Below, one piece after another: positions 27,595 through 36,258 of a DNA stretch of 64,000 nucleotides. Source of the DNA: Oscillibacter sp. 1-3. GTDB taxonomy: Bacteria; Bacillota; Clostridia; Oscillospirales; Oscillospiraceae. The notes under the pieces were generated by a model. It had not been told where the DNA came from and searched no databases. It worked only from the letters and a program-made list of their open reading frames with translations. The stretch spans positions 545,607-609,606 of the forward strand of contig NZ_KE159707.1 of assembly GCF_000403435.2 (NCBI RefSeq), in the 5' to 3' direction. How positions within the stretch are numbered: position 1 is the stretch's first letter; each line of letters opens with the position of its first letter. Made by a program: the position numbers and the translations under genes.

Positions 27595-28497
27595 TTAAAA
27601 TGTCTCCAGCAGCGCCAGAACCTGATCTTTGGCAGCCAGTCCCTCCGAGAAGGCGGTGGCCGCGCCGGCGGCCGTCCCCAGGCGGTGGGCCAGGGCGTAA
27701 TCCCCGTGCTCCAGCCAGCCGGCCAGGAAGCCGGCCACCATGGAATCCCCCGCGCCCACGGAGTTGCGCACCGTGCCCGCGGGAACGCCCAGCCGGTGGA
27801 CAGCCCCCGTCTCGTCCAGCAGCAGCGAGCCGTCTCCCGCCATGGACACCAGCACGTTCCGTCCCCCCTCCGCCTGGAGGCGGCGGGCGCAGTTCTCAAT
27901 TTCCCCGTCGCTGCTCAGCGTCCTGCCGAAGAGCTCCCCCAGCTCGGCGCGGTTAGGCTTGATAAGGAAGGGGCGGTAGGGCAGCACGGCCCGCAGCAGT
28001 CCCCCGGTGGCGTCCACCGCCGTGAGGATCTTCCGGTCCGCCAGCCGGGCCAGGATCTTCTGGTATATATCCTCCGGAAGAGAGGCCGGGATGGACCCGG
28101 CCAGCACCAGCACATCCCCGGAACGGAGACGGTCCAGCTTGGCGAACAGCTCCTCCAAAGCGGCGGCGGGGATGGCGGGTCCCGCGCCGTTGATCTCCGT
28201 CTCCTGCTCCGCCTTGATCTTCACGTTGACCCGGGTCAGCCCCTCCTCCAGCCAGATGAAGTCGGTGCGGATGCCCGCGTCCCGCAGTCCCTGGTCCAGC
28301 GCCCGGCCCGTGAATCCCGCCAGAAAGCCCAGAGCCGCGTTTTCAACGCCCAAATTGCGCAGCACAGCGGACACATTGATTCCCTTGCCGCCCCACTGGA
28401 GCTCGTCGCTCTCGGTGCGGTTGGTCTCCCCGGTCCGGAAATCGCGCACACGCACGATGTAGTCCAGGGCGGGGTTAAAGGTGACGGTGTAAACCAT
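27595..28497 (-). CDS. fruK: 1-phosphofructokinase
   Basis: 300 aa PfkB-family sugar kinase. N-terminal T-F-N-P-A-L-D-Y-I-V-R-V and G-G-K-G-I-N-V-S (substrate site) fit fructose-1-phosphate kinases. The C-terminal G-A-G-D-S-M-V-A-G-F carries the catalytic Asp and anion hole. It converts fructose 1-phosphate, the product of FruA, to fructose 1,6-bisphosphate. It starts 3 bp after fruR, whose last codons contain its AAGGAGG site, so the two are tightly coupled. fruA is 2 kb away, unlike the common fruR-fruK-fruA order. Confidence 0.93.
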   Translation of the reverse strand: MVYTVTFNPALDYIVRVRDFRTGETNRTESDELQWGGKGINVSAVLRNLGVENAALGFLAGFTGRALDQGLRDAGIRTDFIWLEEGLTRVNVKIKAEQETEINGAGPAIPAAALEELFAKLDRLRSGDVLVLAGSIPASLPEDIYQKILARLADRKILTAVDATGGLLRAVLPYRPFLIKPNRAELGELFGRTLSSDGEIENCARRLQAEGGRNVLVSMAGDGSLLLDETGAVHRLGVPAGTVRNSVGAGDSMVAGFLAGWLEHGDYALAHRLGTAAGAATAFSEGLAAKDQVLALLETF

Positions 28498-28500
28498 CGT

Positions 28501-29244
28501 TCAAACCTCCTTGATTTCTGTGTATTCCAGATACCGGCGGTCCTCCAGACGGTCGGTGATGATCCGGGCCCCCTCCAGCGGCAGCACGGCGGCGGCAGTG
28601 ATGGCGCCGAATTTGCCGGAATCCGCCAGCACCCAGGTCTCCCGGGCCCTGGCGGCCGCCCGGGCCTTGACCATGGCCTCCTCCCGGTCCGGGGTGGTAA
28701 AGCCCTGGTGGACCGCGATGCCGTTGATCCCCAGGAAGGCCTTGGTGAAGTTGTAGGTTTTCAGGGCCTCCATGGCCTCGCCGCCGATGACGGCCAGGGT
28801 GCCCGGCTTGATGACGCCGCCCAGCACGTAGGTTCTGAGACCGCGCAGGGGCAGGCGCTGGACGCACTCCACGCTGTTGGTGACGAAGGTAGCCCCGGGG
28901 GCCTGGATGTGGTCCACCATGTGCATCACCGTGGACCCGGCGTCCAGAAACACCACGTCGCCGTCCTGAATCAGGCTGGCGGCGTACCGGGCGATGCGGA
29001 GCTTCTCCTGGGTGCGGAGCTCCCGCTTGGCCTCCATATCCGGCTCTCCGCCCCGGAACTCCTCCCGGACGGGCATGGCCCCGCCGTAGACCTTGTTCAG
29101 CTTGCCCCGGCGGGCCAGCTCGTTCAAATCCCGCCGGATGGTGGCTCCGGACGCGCCGGTGGCCCGGCACAGCTGGGCCACGCTGACCGCCTGCTCTCTG
29201 TCCAGCTCCGCCAGAATCGCTTCCATTCTCTGCTCTGCCAACAT
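28501..29244 (-). CDS. fruR: DeoR-family repressor of fructose genes
   Basis: 247 aa. An N-terminal winged helix-turn-helix with the DeoR signature (R-x-x-x-I-L-A-E-L, V-S-V-A-Q-L-C, G-A-S-G-A-T-I-R-R-D-L-N-E-L) is followed by the sugar-phosphate-sensing domain (I-G-G-E-A-M-E, F-L-G-I-N-G-I, D-S-G-K-F-G). Such regulators release DNA when the phosphorylated sugar rises. Genomic context with fruK and fruA makes fructose 1-phosphate the likely signal. It has a strong promoter of its own. Confidence 0.9.
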   Translation of the reverse strand: MLAEQRMEAILAELDREQAVSVAQLCRATGASGATIRRDLNELARRGKLNKVYGGAMPVREEFRGGEPDMEAKRELRTQEKLRIARYAASLIQDGDVVFLDAGSTVMHMVDHIQAPGATFVTNSVECVQRLPLRGLRTYVLGGVIKPGTLAVIGGEAMEALKTYNFTKAFLGINGIAVHQGFTTPDREEAMVKARAAARARETWVLADSGKFGAITAAAVLPLEGARIITDRLEDRRYLEYTEIKEV

Positions 29245-29273
29245 CTTGAAGCGCCCCCTGTGTTTTTTTGATT

Positions 29274-29302
29274 ATCGTATCATCAAGAATGTGCAAAGTC
29301 AA
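29274..29302 (-). promoter_or_regulatory. fruR-fruK promoter
   Basis: On the minus strand TTGACT (29297-29302), a 17-bp spacer and TACGAT (29274-29279). TTGAT and TTGACT motifs resemble the repeats at the fruA promoter. Confidence 0.7.
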
Positions 29303-29377
29303 GCAGGGACGCTCATTCGGAAAGGTTCAACTGCGCATTTTATCATCTGCAGTTTTGGTTTGTGGCCGTGGCTTTGT

Positions 29378-29513
29378 GGGGGCGGGGCACTGTCCCCGCC
29401 CGTTTTCCCGAAACCACCTGATTTCCTGAAAACGCCGCATTTCTCGAAAGCACCAGTTTCCTCGAAAACGCCGGATTTCCGGCGGACGGGCCGGGACAGA
29501 GCCCGGCCCCTAC
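29378..29513. repeat. Dispersed repeat family B
   Basis: GGGGGCGGGGCACTGTCCCC at one end and GGGACAGAGCCCGGCCCCTA at the other are imperfect complements. Between them are repeated CGAAAACGCC-GATTTC units. A shorter copy is at 51068-51153. The gap 29303-29537 has no gene. Confidence 0.6.
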
Positions 29514-29537
29514 ATATGCGCATAGGACGCTCGCCGC

Positions 29538-30518
29538 TTACTCCTCCTCCGGGTAGACCACGCCCCACTCCCGGCGCAGGGCGGTCATCAGAGCCATCAC
29601 GTCGGCGGTATAGGGGAGCATCATGTCCCCGCCGCCCAGGACGGCGGCCTCCATATCCTCCAGCTCGTAGCGCAGGGCGTCGGCGGCGCGTCCGGCGGCC
29701 GCGGTCTCCGTCTCGCCGGTCTCGGCGTCCACGATGACGGCCCTGTCCGCCCGGGGGTACTCCGGGATCTCAATGTACCCCTTCTCGCAGGAGATCACCG
29801 CCCGCTTGGGCTGCTTGGAGCGGAGGGAGAACGCGGCGGTGACCAGCTGGCCCTCCTGGTTTGTCATGGCAATCGCGGCGCTCTCGTCCACCCCGGTGGG
29901 GGCTTTGCGGACGAAGGACTTTACCTGGTCCGGGCTGGAGTCCAGAAACAGCCTCGCCAGGGACAGGGCGTACACGCCGATGTCCAGCAGGGCGCCCCCC
30001 GCCAGGGAGCGGCTGAAAAAACGGTTGGTCATGTCATAGGGCTTGAAGCTGCCGAAGTTCAGCTGGATGAGGTTCACCCGTCCCAGCTCCCCGGCCCCCA
30101 CCCGCCGGGTGAGCTCCCGGTACAGGGGCATGTGGTAGATGGTCATGGCCTCCGCCAGGACCGCATGGTTCTCCTCCGCCAGCCTCCGCGCCCGCTCCAG
30201 CTCGGCGCTGTTGAGGGTGATGGACTTCTCGCACAGAACGTGCTTGCCGTGGGACAGCGCCTCCTCCAAAGAGCCGATGTGGGTATTGTGGGGTGTGGCG
30301 ATGTAGACGGCGTCAATCTCCGGGTCGGAGAACATCTCACGGTAATCGCCGTAGACCTTGGGGACGCCGTACTTCTCAGCAAAGGCCTCCGCCTTTGCGC
30401 ATGTACGGCCGCCCACGGCGTCCAGAGTGCGGCCCACGGATTGGAGGGTCTGGGCCATCTCGTTGGCAATGATCCCGGTGCCCAGAACCGCCCAGCGCAG
30501 CTGCTTGTTTCCGCTCAT
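29538..30518 (-). CDS. Gfo/Idh/MocA-family NAD(P)-dependent oxidoreductase
   Basis: 326 aa. N-terminal Rossmann fold with G-T-G-I-I-A, then Y-I-A-T-P-H-N-T-H and C-E-K-S-I-T-L-N (the usual E-K-P is E-K-S). The second domain has G-G-A-L-L-D-I-G-V-Y, which carries the catalytic region. Family enzymes oxidise or reduce sugars, inositol or dihydrodiols. It sits between fruA and fruR on the same strand but has its own TATAAT promoter overlapping the fruA 3' end, so a role in fructose metabolism is uncertain. Confidence 0.9.
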   Translation of the reverse strand: MSGNKQLRWAVLGTGIIANEMAQTLQSVGRTLDAVGGRTCAKAEAFAEKYGVPKVYGDYREMFSDPEIDAVYIATPHNTHIGSLEEALSHGKHVLCEKSITLNSAELERARRLAEENHAVLAEAMTIYHMPLYRELTRRVGAGELGRVNLIQLNFGSFKPYDMTNRFFSRSLAGGALLDIGVYALSLARLFLDSSPDQVKSFVRKAPTGVDESAAIAMTNQEGQLVTAAFSLRSKQPKRAVISCEKGYIEIPEYPRADRAVIVDAETGETETAAAGRAADALRYELEDMEAAVLGGGDMMLPYTADVMALMTALRREWGVVYPEEE

Positions 30519-30557
30519 ATCAAAATTCCCGCCTTTCCCATTTGTAGTAACGGGACG

Positions 30558-30587
30558 ATTATATCACACTTTTTTCTTTTTGAGCAA
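30558..30587 (-). promoter_or_regulatory. Promoter of the oxidoreductase gene
   Basis: On the minus strand TTGCTC (30582-30587), an 18-bp spacer and TATAAT (30558-30563). It begins inside the last fruA codons. Confidence 0.6.
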
Positions 30588-32486
30588 TCCCAGCAGGAGC
30601 ATACCCACAACGGACCCGATGAGGACGGCGGCAGCGTAGCCCAGGGGGTTGTGCATCACGGGGAATACGAACAGTCCGCCGTGAGGCGCGGGGGAGGCGC
30701 AGCCGAAGGCCATGGACAGCGCGCCCGCCGCCGCGGAGCCCACGATGCAGGCGGGCAGCACATGGAGAGGATCGGAGGCGGCGAAGGGAATGGCGCCCTC
30801 GGTGATGAAGGAGAGGCCCATGATAAAATTCACCGGGCTGGACTTGCGCTCGTCAGCGGTATAACGGTTTTTGAAGAAGATGGTGGACAGGGCGATGGCG
30901 ATGGGCGGCACCATACCGCCGGCCATAACCGACGCCATGACGGGGGAAAAGCCGCCGTCAGCCATGGCGATGGAGGCGGTGCCGAAGACATAGGCCGCCT
31001 TGTTGAAGGGACCGCCCATATCAATGGCCATCATGCCGGCCACCAGGGCGCCCAGCAGCAGTGCGGAGGAGCCGCCCATGGAGTTCAGCCCGTTAATCAG
31101 GGCGCTGTTGAGCATTCCTACGAAGGGGTTGACGGCGCACATGAACGCGCTGATGGCCACAAGGCCCGTCACAGGGTAGATCAGGATGGGCTTCAGGCCC
31201 TCCAGGGAATTGGGCATTTTGTCGCAGAGCCTGCGCAGAACCTTCATGAACCAGCCGCCCGCAAAGCCCGCCAGCAGTCCCCCCAGGAACCCGGCGGAGA
31301 CAATGGGCGCGGTGGGGTCCGCGAAATAGGCGAAGGTTGCGCCGCTGGCGGCCAGGGAGCCTCCCACAAAGCCCACCATCAATCCCGGGCGGTCGGCAAT
31401 GGACTGGGCGATGAAGGCGGAGAGAATGGGGACCATAAAGCTGAAAGCAATGTTTCCGGCCTTGTTGAAAAAGGCGGGCAGAACCCAGGAGGAGCCGAAG
31501 GCGGCCGTGCCCGCCGCGCCGCTGTCCAGCAGGAAGGACAGCGCCATGATGATGCCGCCGCCGATGACGAAGGGCAGCATGTGGGACACGCCGTTCATCA
31601 GGTGCTTGTAGAGCCGGCGGCCCGTGCTCTCGTTTCCGGCGTCCTCCTCCGCGGCGGCGCCGTCGTGGCGGTAGACCGGGGCCTGACCGTCGATAATTTT
31701 GCGGATCAGCTCCTCGGGTTTGTTGATGCCGTCGGACACCGGGACCCGGAGGACGGGCTTGCCGTCAAACCGGGCAAGGTCCACGTTCTTGTCGGCGGCG
31801 ATGATGATGCCGTCGCACCCGGCGATCTCCTCTTTTGTCAGGACGTTCTTGGCGCCGCCGGAGCCCTGGGTCTCCGCCTTCACGCCGATGTTCAGCTCCC
31901 GGCCCTTCTTCTCCAGGGCCTCGGCAGCCATGTAGGTGTGGGCAATGCCTGTGGGGCAGGCGGTGATGGCCAGCACCCGGAGCTTCCCGGCGCTCTTCGC
32001 AGGAGCGGCGGGCGGCTCGTCGGGGTACTTGAGCCGCTCTTGGGCGTCGATCAGGCGCAGGAAGGTCTCTGTGTCCTCCGCCTCCAGCAGCTGCCGGCAG
32101 AAATCCTCGTCCATCAGCATGACCATCAGCCGGGAGAGCATCTCCAGGTGGAGGTCCCCGCCTTCCTGGGGGGCTGCAATCATGAAAAAGAGTTTGGAGG
32201 GCAGGCCGTCGGGGGCCTCGTAGTCCACGCCGCCGGGGGCGGTGATGGCGGCGAGGCCCGCCTGCTTCACAGCGGCGCTCTTGGCGTGGGGCACCGCGAT
32301 GCCGTTTCCGATGGCGGTGGAGCTCATGGCCTCCCGGGCCAGGATGTCGGCCTTGTACTGCTCCCGGTCGGTGAGCCGGCCCGCCCGGTCCTGGAGGCTG
32401 ACCAGCAGGTCGATGGCCTCGTCCTTGCCGGCGGGAGCAGCGTGGAGCCGGATACCGGCGGTGTTCAGCAGATCGGTGATGCGCAT
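30564..32486 (-). CDS. fruA: PTS fructose transporter, EIIABC fusion
   Basis: 640 aa from ATG 32486, 8 bp after GGAAGGGAAG; an in-frame GTG at 32492 is too close to that site. Domain order is IIA (1-150) with phospho-His67 in G-I-A-V-P-H-A-K, IIB (about 168-265) with Cys177 in I-T-A-C-P-T-G-I-A-H-T, and IIC (about 285-640) with nine or so membrane segments. It imports fructose and delivers fructose 1-phosphate, using phosphate from HPr (gene at 35877). TTGATT repeats around its promoter are likely FruR sites. Confidence 0.96.
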   Translation of the reverse strand: MRITDLLNTAGIRLHAAPAGKDEAIDLLVSLQDRAGRLTDREQYKADILAREAMSSTAIGNGIAVPHAKSAAVKQAGLAAITAPGGVDYEAPDGLPSKLFFMIAAPQEGGDLHLEMLSRLMVMLMDEDFCRQLLEAEDTETFLRLIDAQERLKYPDEPPAAPAKSAGKLRVLAITACPTGIAHTYMAAEALEKKGRELNIGVKAETQGSGGAKNVLTKEEIAGCDGIIIAADKNVDLARFDGKPVLRVPVSDGINKPEELIRKIIDGQAPVYRHDGAAAEEDAGNESTGRRLYKHLMNGVSHMLPFVIGGGIIMALSFLLDSGAAGTAAFGSSWVLPAFFNKAGNIAFSFMVPILSAFIAQSIADRPGLMVGFVGGSLAASGATFAYFADPTAPIVSAGFLGGLLAGFAGGWFMKVLRRLCDKMPNSLEGLKPILIYPVTGLVAISAFMCAVNPFVGMLNSALINGLNSMGGSSALLLGALVAGMMAIDMGGPFNKAAYVFGTASIAMADGGFSPVMASVMAGGMVPPIAIALSTIFFKNRYTADERKSSPVNFIMGLSFITEGAIPFAASDPLHVLPACIVGSAAAGALSMAFGCASPAPHGGLFVFPVMHNPLGYAAAVLIGSVVGMLLLGLLKKKKV

Positions 32487-32504
32487 GGTCACAACTTCCC
32501 TTCC

Positions 32505-32592
32505 TGATTCAAGTTGATTAAGTTTGATTAACTTTGCGTTAATTGGATACTATCACACGAATCAATCAAAGTCAATCCAATTTAGTCAAACT
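32505..32592 (-). promoter_or_regulatory. fruA promoter with FruR-type operator repeats
   Basis: On the minus strand TTGACT (32570-32575), a 17-bp spacer and TAGTAT (32547-32552). TTGATTAA-type boxes lie downstream in inverted sense at 32514-32531 (GTTGATTAAGTTTGATTAAC on the plus strand), and TTTGATTGATT lies across the spacer. The gap on to 32722 shows no gene. Confidence 0.7.
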
Positions 32593-32722
32593 CGCTCACA
32601 AAAATCAGGGCTGTATTTTGGACATTTTCACAAACGCACAGCGCGGCGGCGCCGCGCCCTCCTGTCCGAAATCCGTCTTCCGATGCAAAGCCGCACACTC
32701 CTGCTCCTGCGTCGTCCGCATG

Positions 32723-32769
32723 AAAAACGCGCCGGGGAGCCGGGGCTCTGTCCCGGTCTCTCCGGCGCG
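32723..32769 (-). terminator. Terminator of the antiporter gene
   Basis: A 17-18 bp GC-rich stem (CGCGCCGGAGAGACCGGG on the minus strand) with a short loop is followed by TTTTT. Confidence 0.8.
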
Positions 32770-32800
32770 CTTTGCGCCTATCTGCAGCCCCCAGAGGAAA

Positions 32801-34105
32801 TCAATCCCCTTTTTCACCGGAGGACCGCTCCGCCCTGTCCTGGATCTCCCGGTTCAGCAGCTGGGCGGACACCAGATCCAGCTGCTCAATGGCCCGGTAG
32901 CCGTCGGTGAGGCTGCTCTCGTGGGGGGCGGCCTCCGGCTGGCCCCGGAAGACCAGCTTGAGCAAAATGGGCGTCAGCACCGCGCAGCCCACCACGGTGA
33001 TGATGATGGGCGTCATCATGGCCTGACTGAGGACCCCCATGCTGAGGCCCCGGTTGGCCACAATCAGCGCCACCTCGCCGCGGCAGGCCATGCCAGCGCC
33101 TACCTGGGCGCACTCCATCCCCCGGAAGCCGCACAGCCGGGCTCCCAGGCCGCAGCCAATGATCTTGGAGAGGATCGCCGTGGCCAGCAGCAGCAGGGAG
33201 AAAAGCGCCAGCTGCCCGTTCAGGGACGGCAGCTCCACCTTGACACCGATGCCGGCGAAGAACACCGGTGTCAGCAGCAGATAGCTCAGGGGCTCGAACT
33301 TGGACTGAATGTACTTGGCCTTGGGCGTGGAGGCCACAATGAGGCCCGCCACGAAGGCGCCGATGATGTCCGCCACGCCGAAGAACTCCTCGGCGCAGTA
33401 GGCCAGAAGCAGGCAGATCACAAAGGCGAGCACCGGGTAGCGCCGCAGGTTTTTCCCTTTTGCGTGGGAGATCATCCAGCGGAACGCCCGGATCGCAAGG
33501 AAGGAGGCCACTATGGCAAAGACGAAAAACAGCACAATCTTCACCAGCACCAGCGCCAGGCTGGTTCCCTCCCCCGCAAGGCTTGCCACCACCGTCAAGG
33601 CAATCAGGCCCAGCACGTCGTCGATCAGGGCGGCGGCCAGGATGGTGCTTCCCACCTTGGTGTCCAGCCGGCCCAGCTCCCGCAGGGTCTCCACGGTGAT
33701 GCTGACGGATGTGGCGGTGAGAACGGTGCCCAGGAACACGTTTTCCAGCATGGTGTTCCCCGGCAGCCAGCCGCACCGGCCCGCCAGAAAGCCGAAACCC
33801 GTGCCCATGACCATGGGCACCAGCACGCCGCACAGCGCCACAAAAAAGCCGGCCTTTCCGGCGCCGCGCAGCTCCCGCAGGTCCGTGCCCATGCCGGCGG
33901 TGAACAGGATGACGATGACCCCCATCTCGCTGAGCTGGGAGAGGAAGGCCGTCTCCGACAGCACGTTCAGCACGGCGGGGCCCAGCACCAGGCCCGCCAG
34001 CAGTGACCCCACCACCCGAGGCATCTGAAATTTGCCCGTGATGATTCCCAGGAATTTGGTGCTCAGCAAAATCAAGGCCAGGTCCAGCAGATAGTGATAA
34101 GACAT
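32801..34105 (-). CDS. CPA2-type cation:proton antiporter
   Basis: 434 aa. About twelve to thirteen membrane segments. P-R-V-V-G-S-L-L-A-G-L-V-L-G-P early on, F-T-A-G-M-G-T-D in segment 3, and A-A-L-I-D-D-V-L-G-L with the paired Asp that bind the ion fit the KefB/GerN/NapA group. There is no C-terminal TrkA-N domain. It probably exchanges Na+ or K+ for H+. It ends with a soluble charged tail of about 40 residues. It stands as a single gene with its own terminator. Confidence 0.93.
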   Translation of the reverse strand: MSYHYLLDLALILLSTKFLGIITGKFQMPRVVGSLLAGLVLGPAVLNVLSETAFLSQLSEMGVIVILFTAGMGTDLRELRGAGKAGFFVALCGVLVPMVMGTGFGFLAGRCGWLPGNTMLENVFLGTVLTATSVSITVETLRELGRLDTKVGSTILAAALIDDVLGLIALTVVASLAGEGTSLALVLVKIVLFFVFAIVASFLAIRAFRWMISHAKGKNLRRYPVLAFVICLLLAYCAEEFFGVADIIGAFVAGLIVASTPKAKYIQSKFEPLSYLLLTPVFFAGIGVKVELPSLNGQLALFSLLLLATAILSKIIGCGLGARLCGFRGMECAQVGAGMACRGEVALIVANRGLSMGVLSQAMMTPIIITVVGCAVLTPILLKLVFRGQPEAAPHESSLTDGYRAIEQLDLVSAQLLNREIQDRAERSSGEKGD

Positions 34106-34173
34106 AGGAACGCTCCTTTGCTCCGCGAGGTTTGGCGCCCCGCGTAAACGTTTAAGTTCTCAATTGTAACCAT

Positions 34174-34201
34174 ATCATAGCCTTTTCCACCGGATTTTCA
34201 A
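34174..34201 (-). promoter_or_regulatory. Putative promoter of the antiporter gene
   Basis: On the minus strand TTGAAA (34196-34201), a 16-bp spacer and TATGAT (34174-34179). Confidence 0.5.
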
Positions 34202-34252
34202 GTGACGATTTGCACGAAAAGTGCCCCTGTACTTTGTGGGATTTCCGGTGTG

Positions 34253-34966
34253 TCACGGTCCTTCCAGAATCTCCCGGACCGTCAGCACGCCGTCTGCCGC
34301 GGAAAAGCGCACCTCCAGCCCCGCGAAGCCGAAGCCGTAAACCCGGTCCGGGTCCTCCTGGTAGGGGGGGCGGGGGTCCTGGGCCAGCACGCCCCGCAGG
34401 GCCTCCCGGCGGTCCGGCGGGACGCGCTCCAGCAGGTGCGGGGGGATCACCACCTCCAGCGCCGCCCCGGCGGGGACGGCGGCAAAGCCACCCCGGGCGT
34501 CGGAGACGCAGTCGGCATAGGGGAGATAGGGCTTGACGTCCAGCACCGGGGTGCCGTCCGCCAGGTCCGCGCCCCGGAGGCGGAGCACCGTCCCCTGCTC
34601 GGCGGTGCGCTCCACCCCCGCCAGCCGGACCGCGGAGAGGGCGATGGGGTTGGGACGGAAGGGGGAGCGGGTGGCAAAGACACCCATCCGGGCGTTCCCC
34701 CCCAGCCGGGGCGGGCGCACCGTGGGGGACCACGCCTGCCGCGCCGTCTGGTGGAACACCCACACCAGCCACAGATGAGAGAAGCCCTCCAGCCCCCGCA
34801 GCGCCTCCTCACTGCGGAATTCCGGCTCAAACACCAGGGTGGACTCCAGCGCCTCCACCAGGCCGCTCTGCCTGGGCACGCCGAACTTGGAGGAAAAATC
34901 GCTGCGGACGCGGGCGATCACCCGCATGGAGTACTCCTGGCTCATGGTATCCGCCGTCCTTTCCAT
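34253..34966 (-). CDS. trmO: tRNA (N6-threonylcarbamoyladenosine-37)-methyltransferase TrmO
   Basis: 237 aa. The TrmO/TsaA domain is recognised by I-A-R-V-R-S-D-F near the start, F-S-H-L-W-L-V-W-V-F-H, F-A-T-R-S-P-F-R-P-N-P-I-A-L-S, and D-G-T-P-V-L-D-V-K-P-Y-L-P-Y-A-D. It uses S-adenosylmethionine to methylate t6A at position 37 of tRNA-Thr. A C-terminal extension of about 90 residues (R-V-Y-G-F-G-F-A-G-L-E-V-R-F) is as in the two-domain bacterial type. The start could be M at 34966 or M-S-Q-E-Y slightly inside. Confidence 0.93.
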   Translation of the reverse strand: MERTADTMSQEYSMRVIARVRSDFSSKFGVPRQSGLVEALESTLVFEPEFRSEEALRGLEGFSHLWLVWVFHQTARQAWSPTVRPPRLGGNARMGVFATRSPFRPNPIALSAVRLAGVERTAEQGTVLRLRGADLADGTPVLDVKPYLPYADCVSDARGGFAAVPAGAALEVVIPPHLLERVPPDRREALRGVLAQDPRPPYQEDPDRVYGFGFAGLEVRFSAADGVLTVREILEGP

Positions 34967-35047
34967 GGGCCCGCCCGACAGGGGGGCGGCCCCGTTTCTT
35001 TCGCAACATTATACAGGAGTCCGCGGAAAAAGGGAAGGAAAAAAGCA

Positions 35048-35078
35048 GCGCTCCAAAGCAGATTCTGCTTTGGAGCGC
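35048..35078 (-). terminator. Terminator of the lipoprotein gene
   Basis: A perfect 15-bp inverted repeat, GCGCTCCAAAGCAGA, is followed on the minus strand by TGCTTTTTT. Confidence 0.85.
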
Positions 35079-35112
35079 CGGCTGTCCGGGCCAGAGCGTT
35101 CACCTGCCCGCG

Positions 35113-35469
35113 TTAAAAAACGCGGCCGTTTCGAACCATCTGGTCATAGGTGTAGCCGTTCATCTGATTCTTGGTGTAGCCGGTTGTGCCGCCGGTCAGG
35201 GCGTCTCCGGCGTCCCGGACGGCGCTGCGGGCCGCGTCGCCCACATCGTCCATGGTGTCCATGGCGCCGTCCATCATGCCGCCGCCCTTACCGTCGTTGA
35301 CGCCGCCGGTGACGGAGTCGTCGGTCAGGCCGCCGCTGCCGGCACCGCCGGTCACAGAACCGTTGGAGGCGCTGTCGTCAACGCCGCCGGGCTGCTGGTC
35401 CTTGCCGCAGGCCGCCAGGGAAAACACCAGCAGCACAGAGGTCAGCAAAAGCGCAAGACTTCTTTTCAA
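35113..35469 (-). CDS. Small Gly/Asp-rich lipoprotein, unknown function
   Basis: 118 aa from TTG 35469, with AAGGAGGACCC just upstream. The frame is open to 35886 but that part crosses AT-rich promoter sequence. Lipobox S-L-A-A-C at residues 16-20 after K-R-S and a hydrophobic core marks a membrane-anchored lipoprotein. The rest is low in complexity (S-V-T-G-G-A-G-S-G-G, D-S-V-T-G-G-V-N-D) and then has an amphipathic D-T-M-D-D-V-G-D-A-A-R-S-A-V-R-D stretch, ending in Y-T-K-N-Q-M-N-G-Y-T-Y-D-Q-M. I do not recognise a family. Confidence 0.75.
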   Translation of the reverse strand: MKRSLALLLTSVLLVFSLAACGKDQQPGGVDDSASNGSVTGGAGSGGLTDDSVTGGVNDGKGGGMMDGAMDTMDDVGDAARSAVRDAGDALTGGTTGYTKNQMNGYTYDQMVRNGRVF

Positions 35470-35697
35470 CTCAGGGTCCTCCTTTGCGCGGGTAGTGTGC
35501 GCGATACCCAAAGGACCCGCGAAGGCCGCAGGAGCGGATTGCCCGGCCCTGTCAGCCAACCGTATTGTCCCCGGACACGCCGGAAAAAGTCTCGGCAGTT
35601 TTTGGATAATAAAGAATTTTTTCCAGCGGGCAAAAACGCCGCAGGCCGCGTTGCTTTTGAAAAACGCGGCGCTTTCCGCAAAAAAACGCCCTTTCAC

Positions 35698-35726
35698 AGT
35701 ATAGAACAGGGCAAAAATGGTGTAAA
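35698..35726 (-). promoter_or_regulatory. Promoter of the lipoprotein gene
   Basis: On the minus strand TTTACA (35721-35726), a 17-bp spacer and TATACT (35698-35703). It gives a leader of about 220 bases with a GCCGCGTT / AACGCGGC hairpin (about 35651-35676). The gap 35470-35876 holds no gene. Confidence 0.65.
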
Positions 35727-35784
35727 CTACTAAAAAGGTTTTTCCTCTAAAAAAGATTTCCGCAAATGTTTGTGAAAAATACCG

Positions 35785-35813
35785 TTGACGCGATGGCAAA
35801 AAACAGTTATGAT
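35785..35813 (+). promoter_or_regulatory. ptsH promoter
   Basis: TTGACG (35785-35790), a 17-bp spacer and TATGAT (35808-35813), 63 bp before the start codon. Confidence 0.75.
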
Positions 35814-35876
35814 GGTAACGGAAATTAACTTGACGCAGTCTGACTCGAACTTGGTATAGAAAAGGAGAGCTGTAAT

Positions 35877-36140
35877 ATGTATACACAGGAAATCACTGTT
35901 AATAACGAAGTAGGCCTGCACGCCCGCCCCGCCACGTTCTTTATCCAGAAGGCCAACGAGTTCAAAAGCGGCATCTGGGTGGAGAAGGAGGACCGCCGCG
36001 TCAACGCCAAGAGCCTTCTGGGCGTTTTGTCCCTGGGCATCGTGAAGGGCACCACCGTTACCCTGATCGCCGACGGTGCCGACGAGAAGGAGGCCGTGGG
36101 CGCTCTGGTGGATCTGGTCAACGACAACTTCGGCGAGTAA
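35877..36140 (+). CDS. ptsH: HPr phosphocarrier protein
   Basis: 87 aa; ATG 35877 follows AAAGGAGAG. The phosphorylated His15 is in G-L-H-A-R-P-A-T and the regulatory Ser46 in N-A-K-S-L-L-G, so both the transport and the HPr-kinase sites are present. HPr moves phosphate from enzyme I to PTS permeases such as the FruA protein encoded at 30564 and, as P-Ser-HPr, takes part in carbon catabolite control. No ptsI gene follows; the gene is alone, ending at a terminator. Confidence 0.97.
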   Translation: MYTQEITVNNEVGLHARPATFFIQKANEFKSGIWVEKEDRRVNAKSLLGVLSLGIVKGTTVTLIADGADEKEAVGALVDLVNDNFGE

Positions 36141-36161
36141 CCTGCAAATCTGCGCTCCGGC

Positions 36162-36191
36162 AAGGCGGCTTCTGCGGAGGCCGCCTTTTTT
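36162..36191 (+). terminator. ptsH terminator
   Basis: AAGGCGGC / GCCGCCTT around a 10-base loop, followed by TTTT. Confidence 0.85.
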
Positions 36192-36192
36192 G

Positions 36193-36221
36193 TTGCGTCC
36201 AGGCGGGATCTGTGTTATACT
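36193..36221 (+). promoter_or_regulatory. Promoter of the DUF4234 gene
   Basis: TTGCGT (36193-36198), a 17-bp spacer and TATACT (36216-36221). Confidence 0.7.
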
Positions 36222-36258
36222 GCATGGAGATTCTATATTAAAGAGGGAGAGATCATCT

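Noticed and set aside
35470..35886. N-terminal extension of the small lipoprotein gene
   Set aside because: It would run across AT-rich promoter DNA and place the lipobox in mid-protein; the TTG start at 35469 has AAGGAGG and gives a normal signal peptide.
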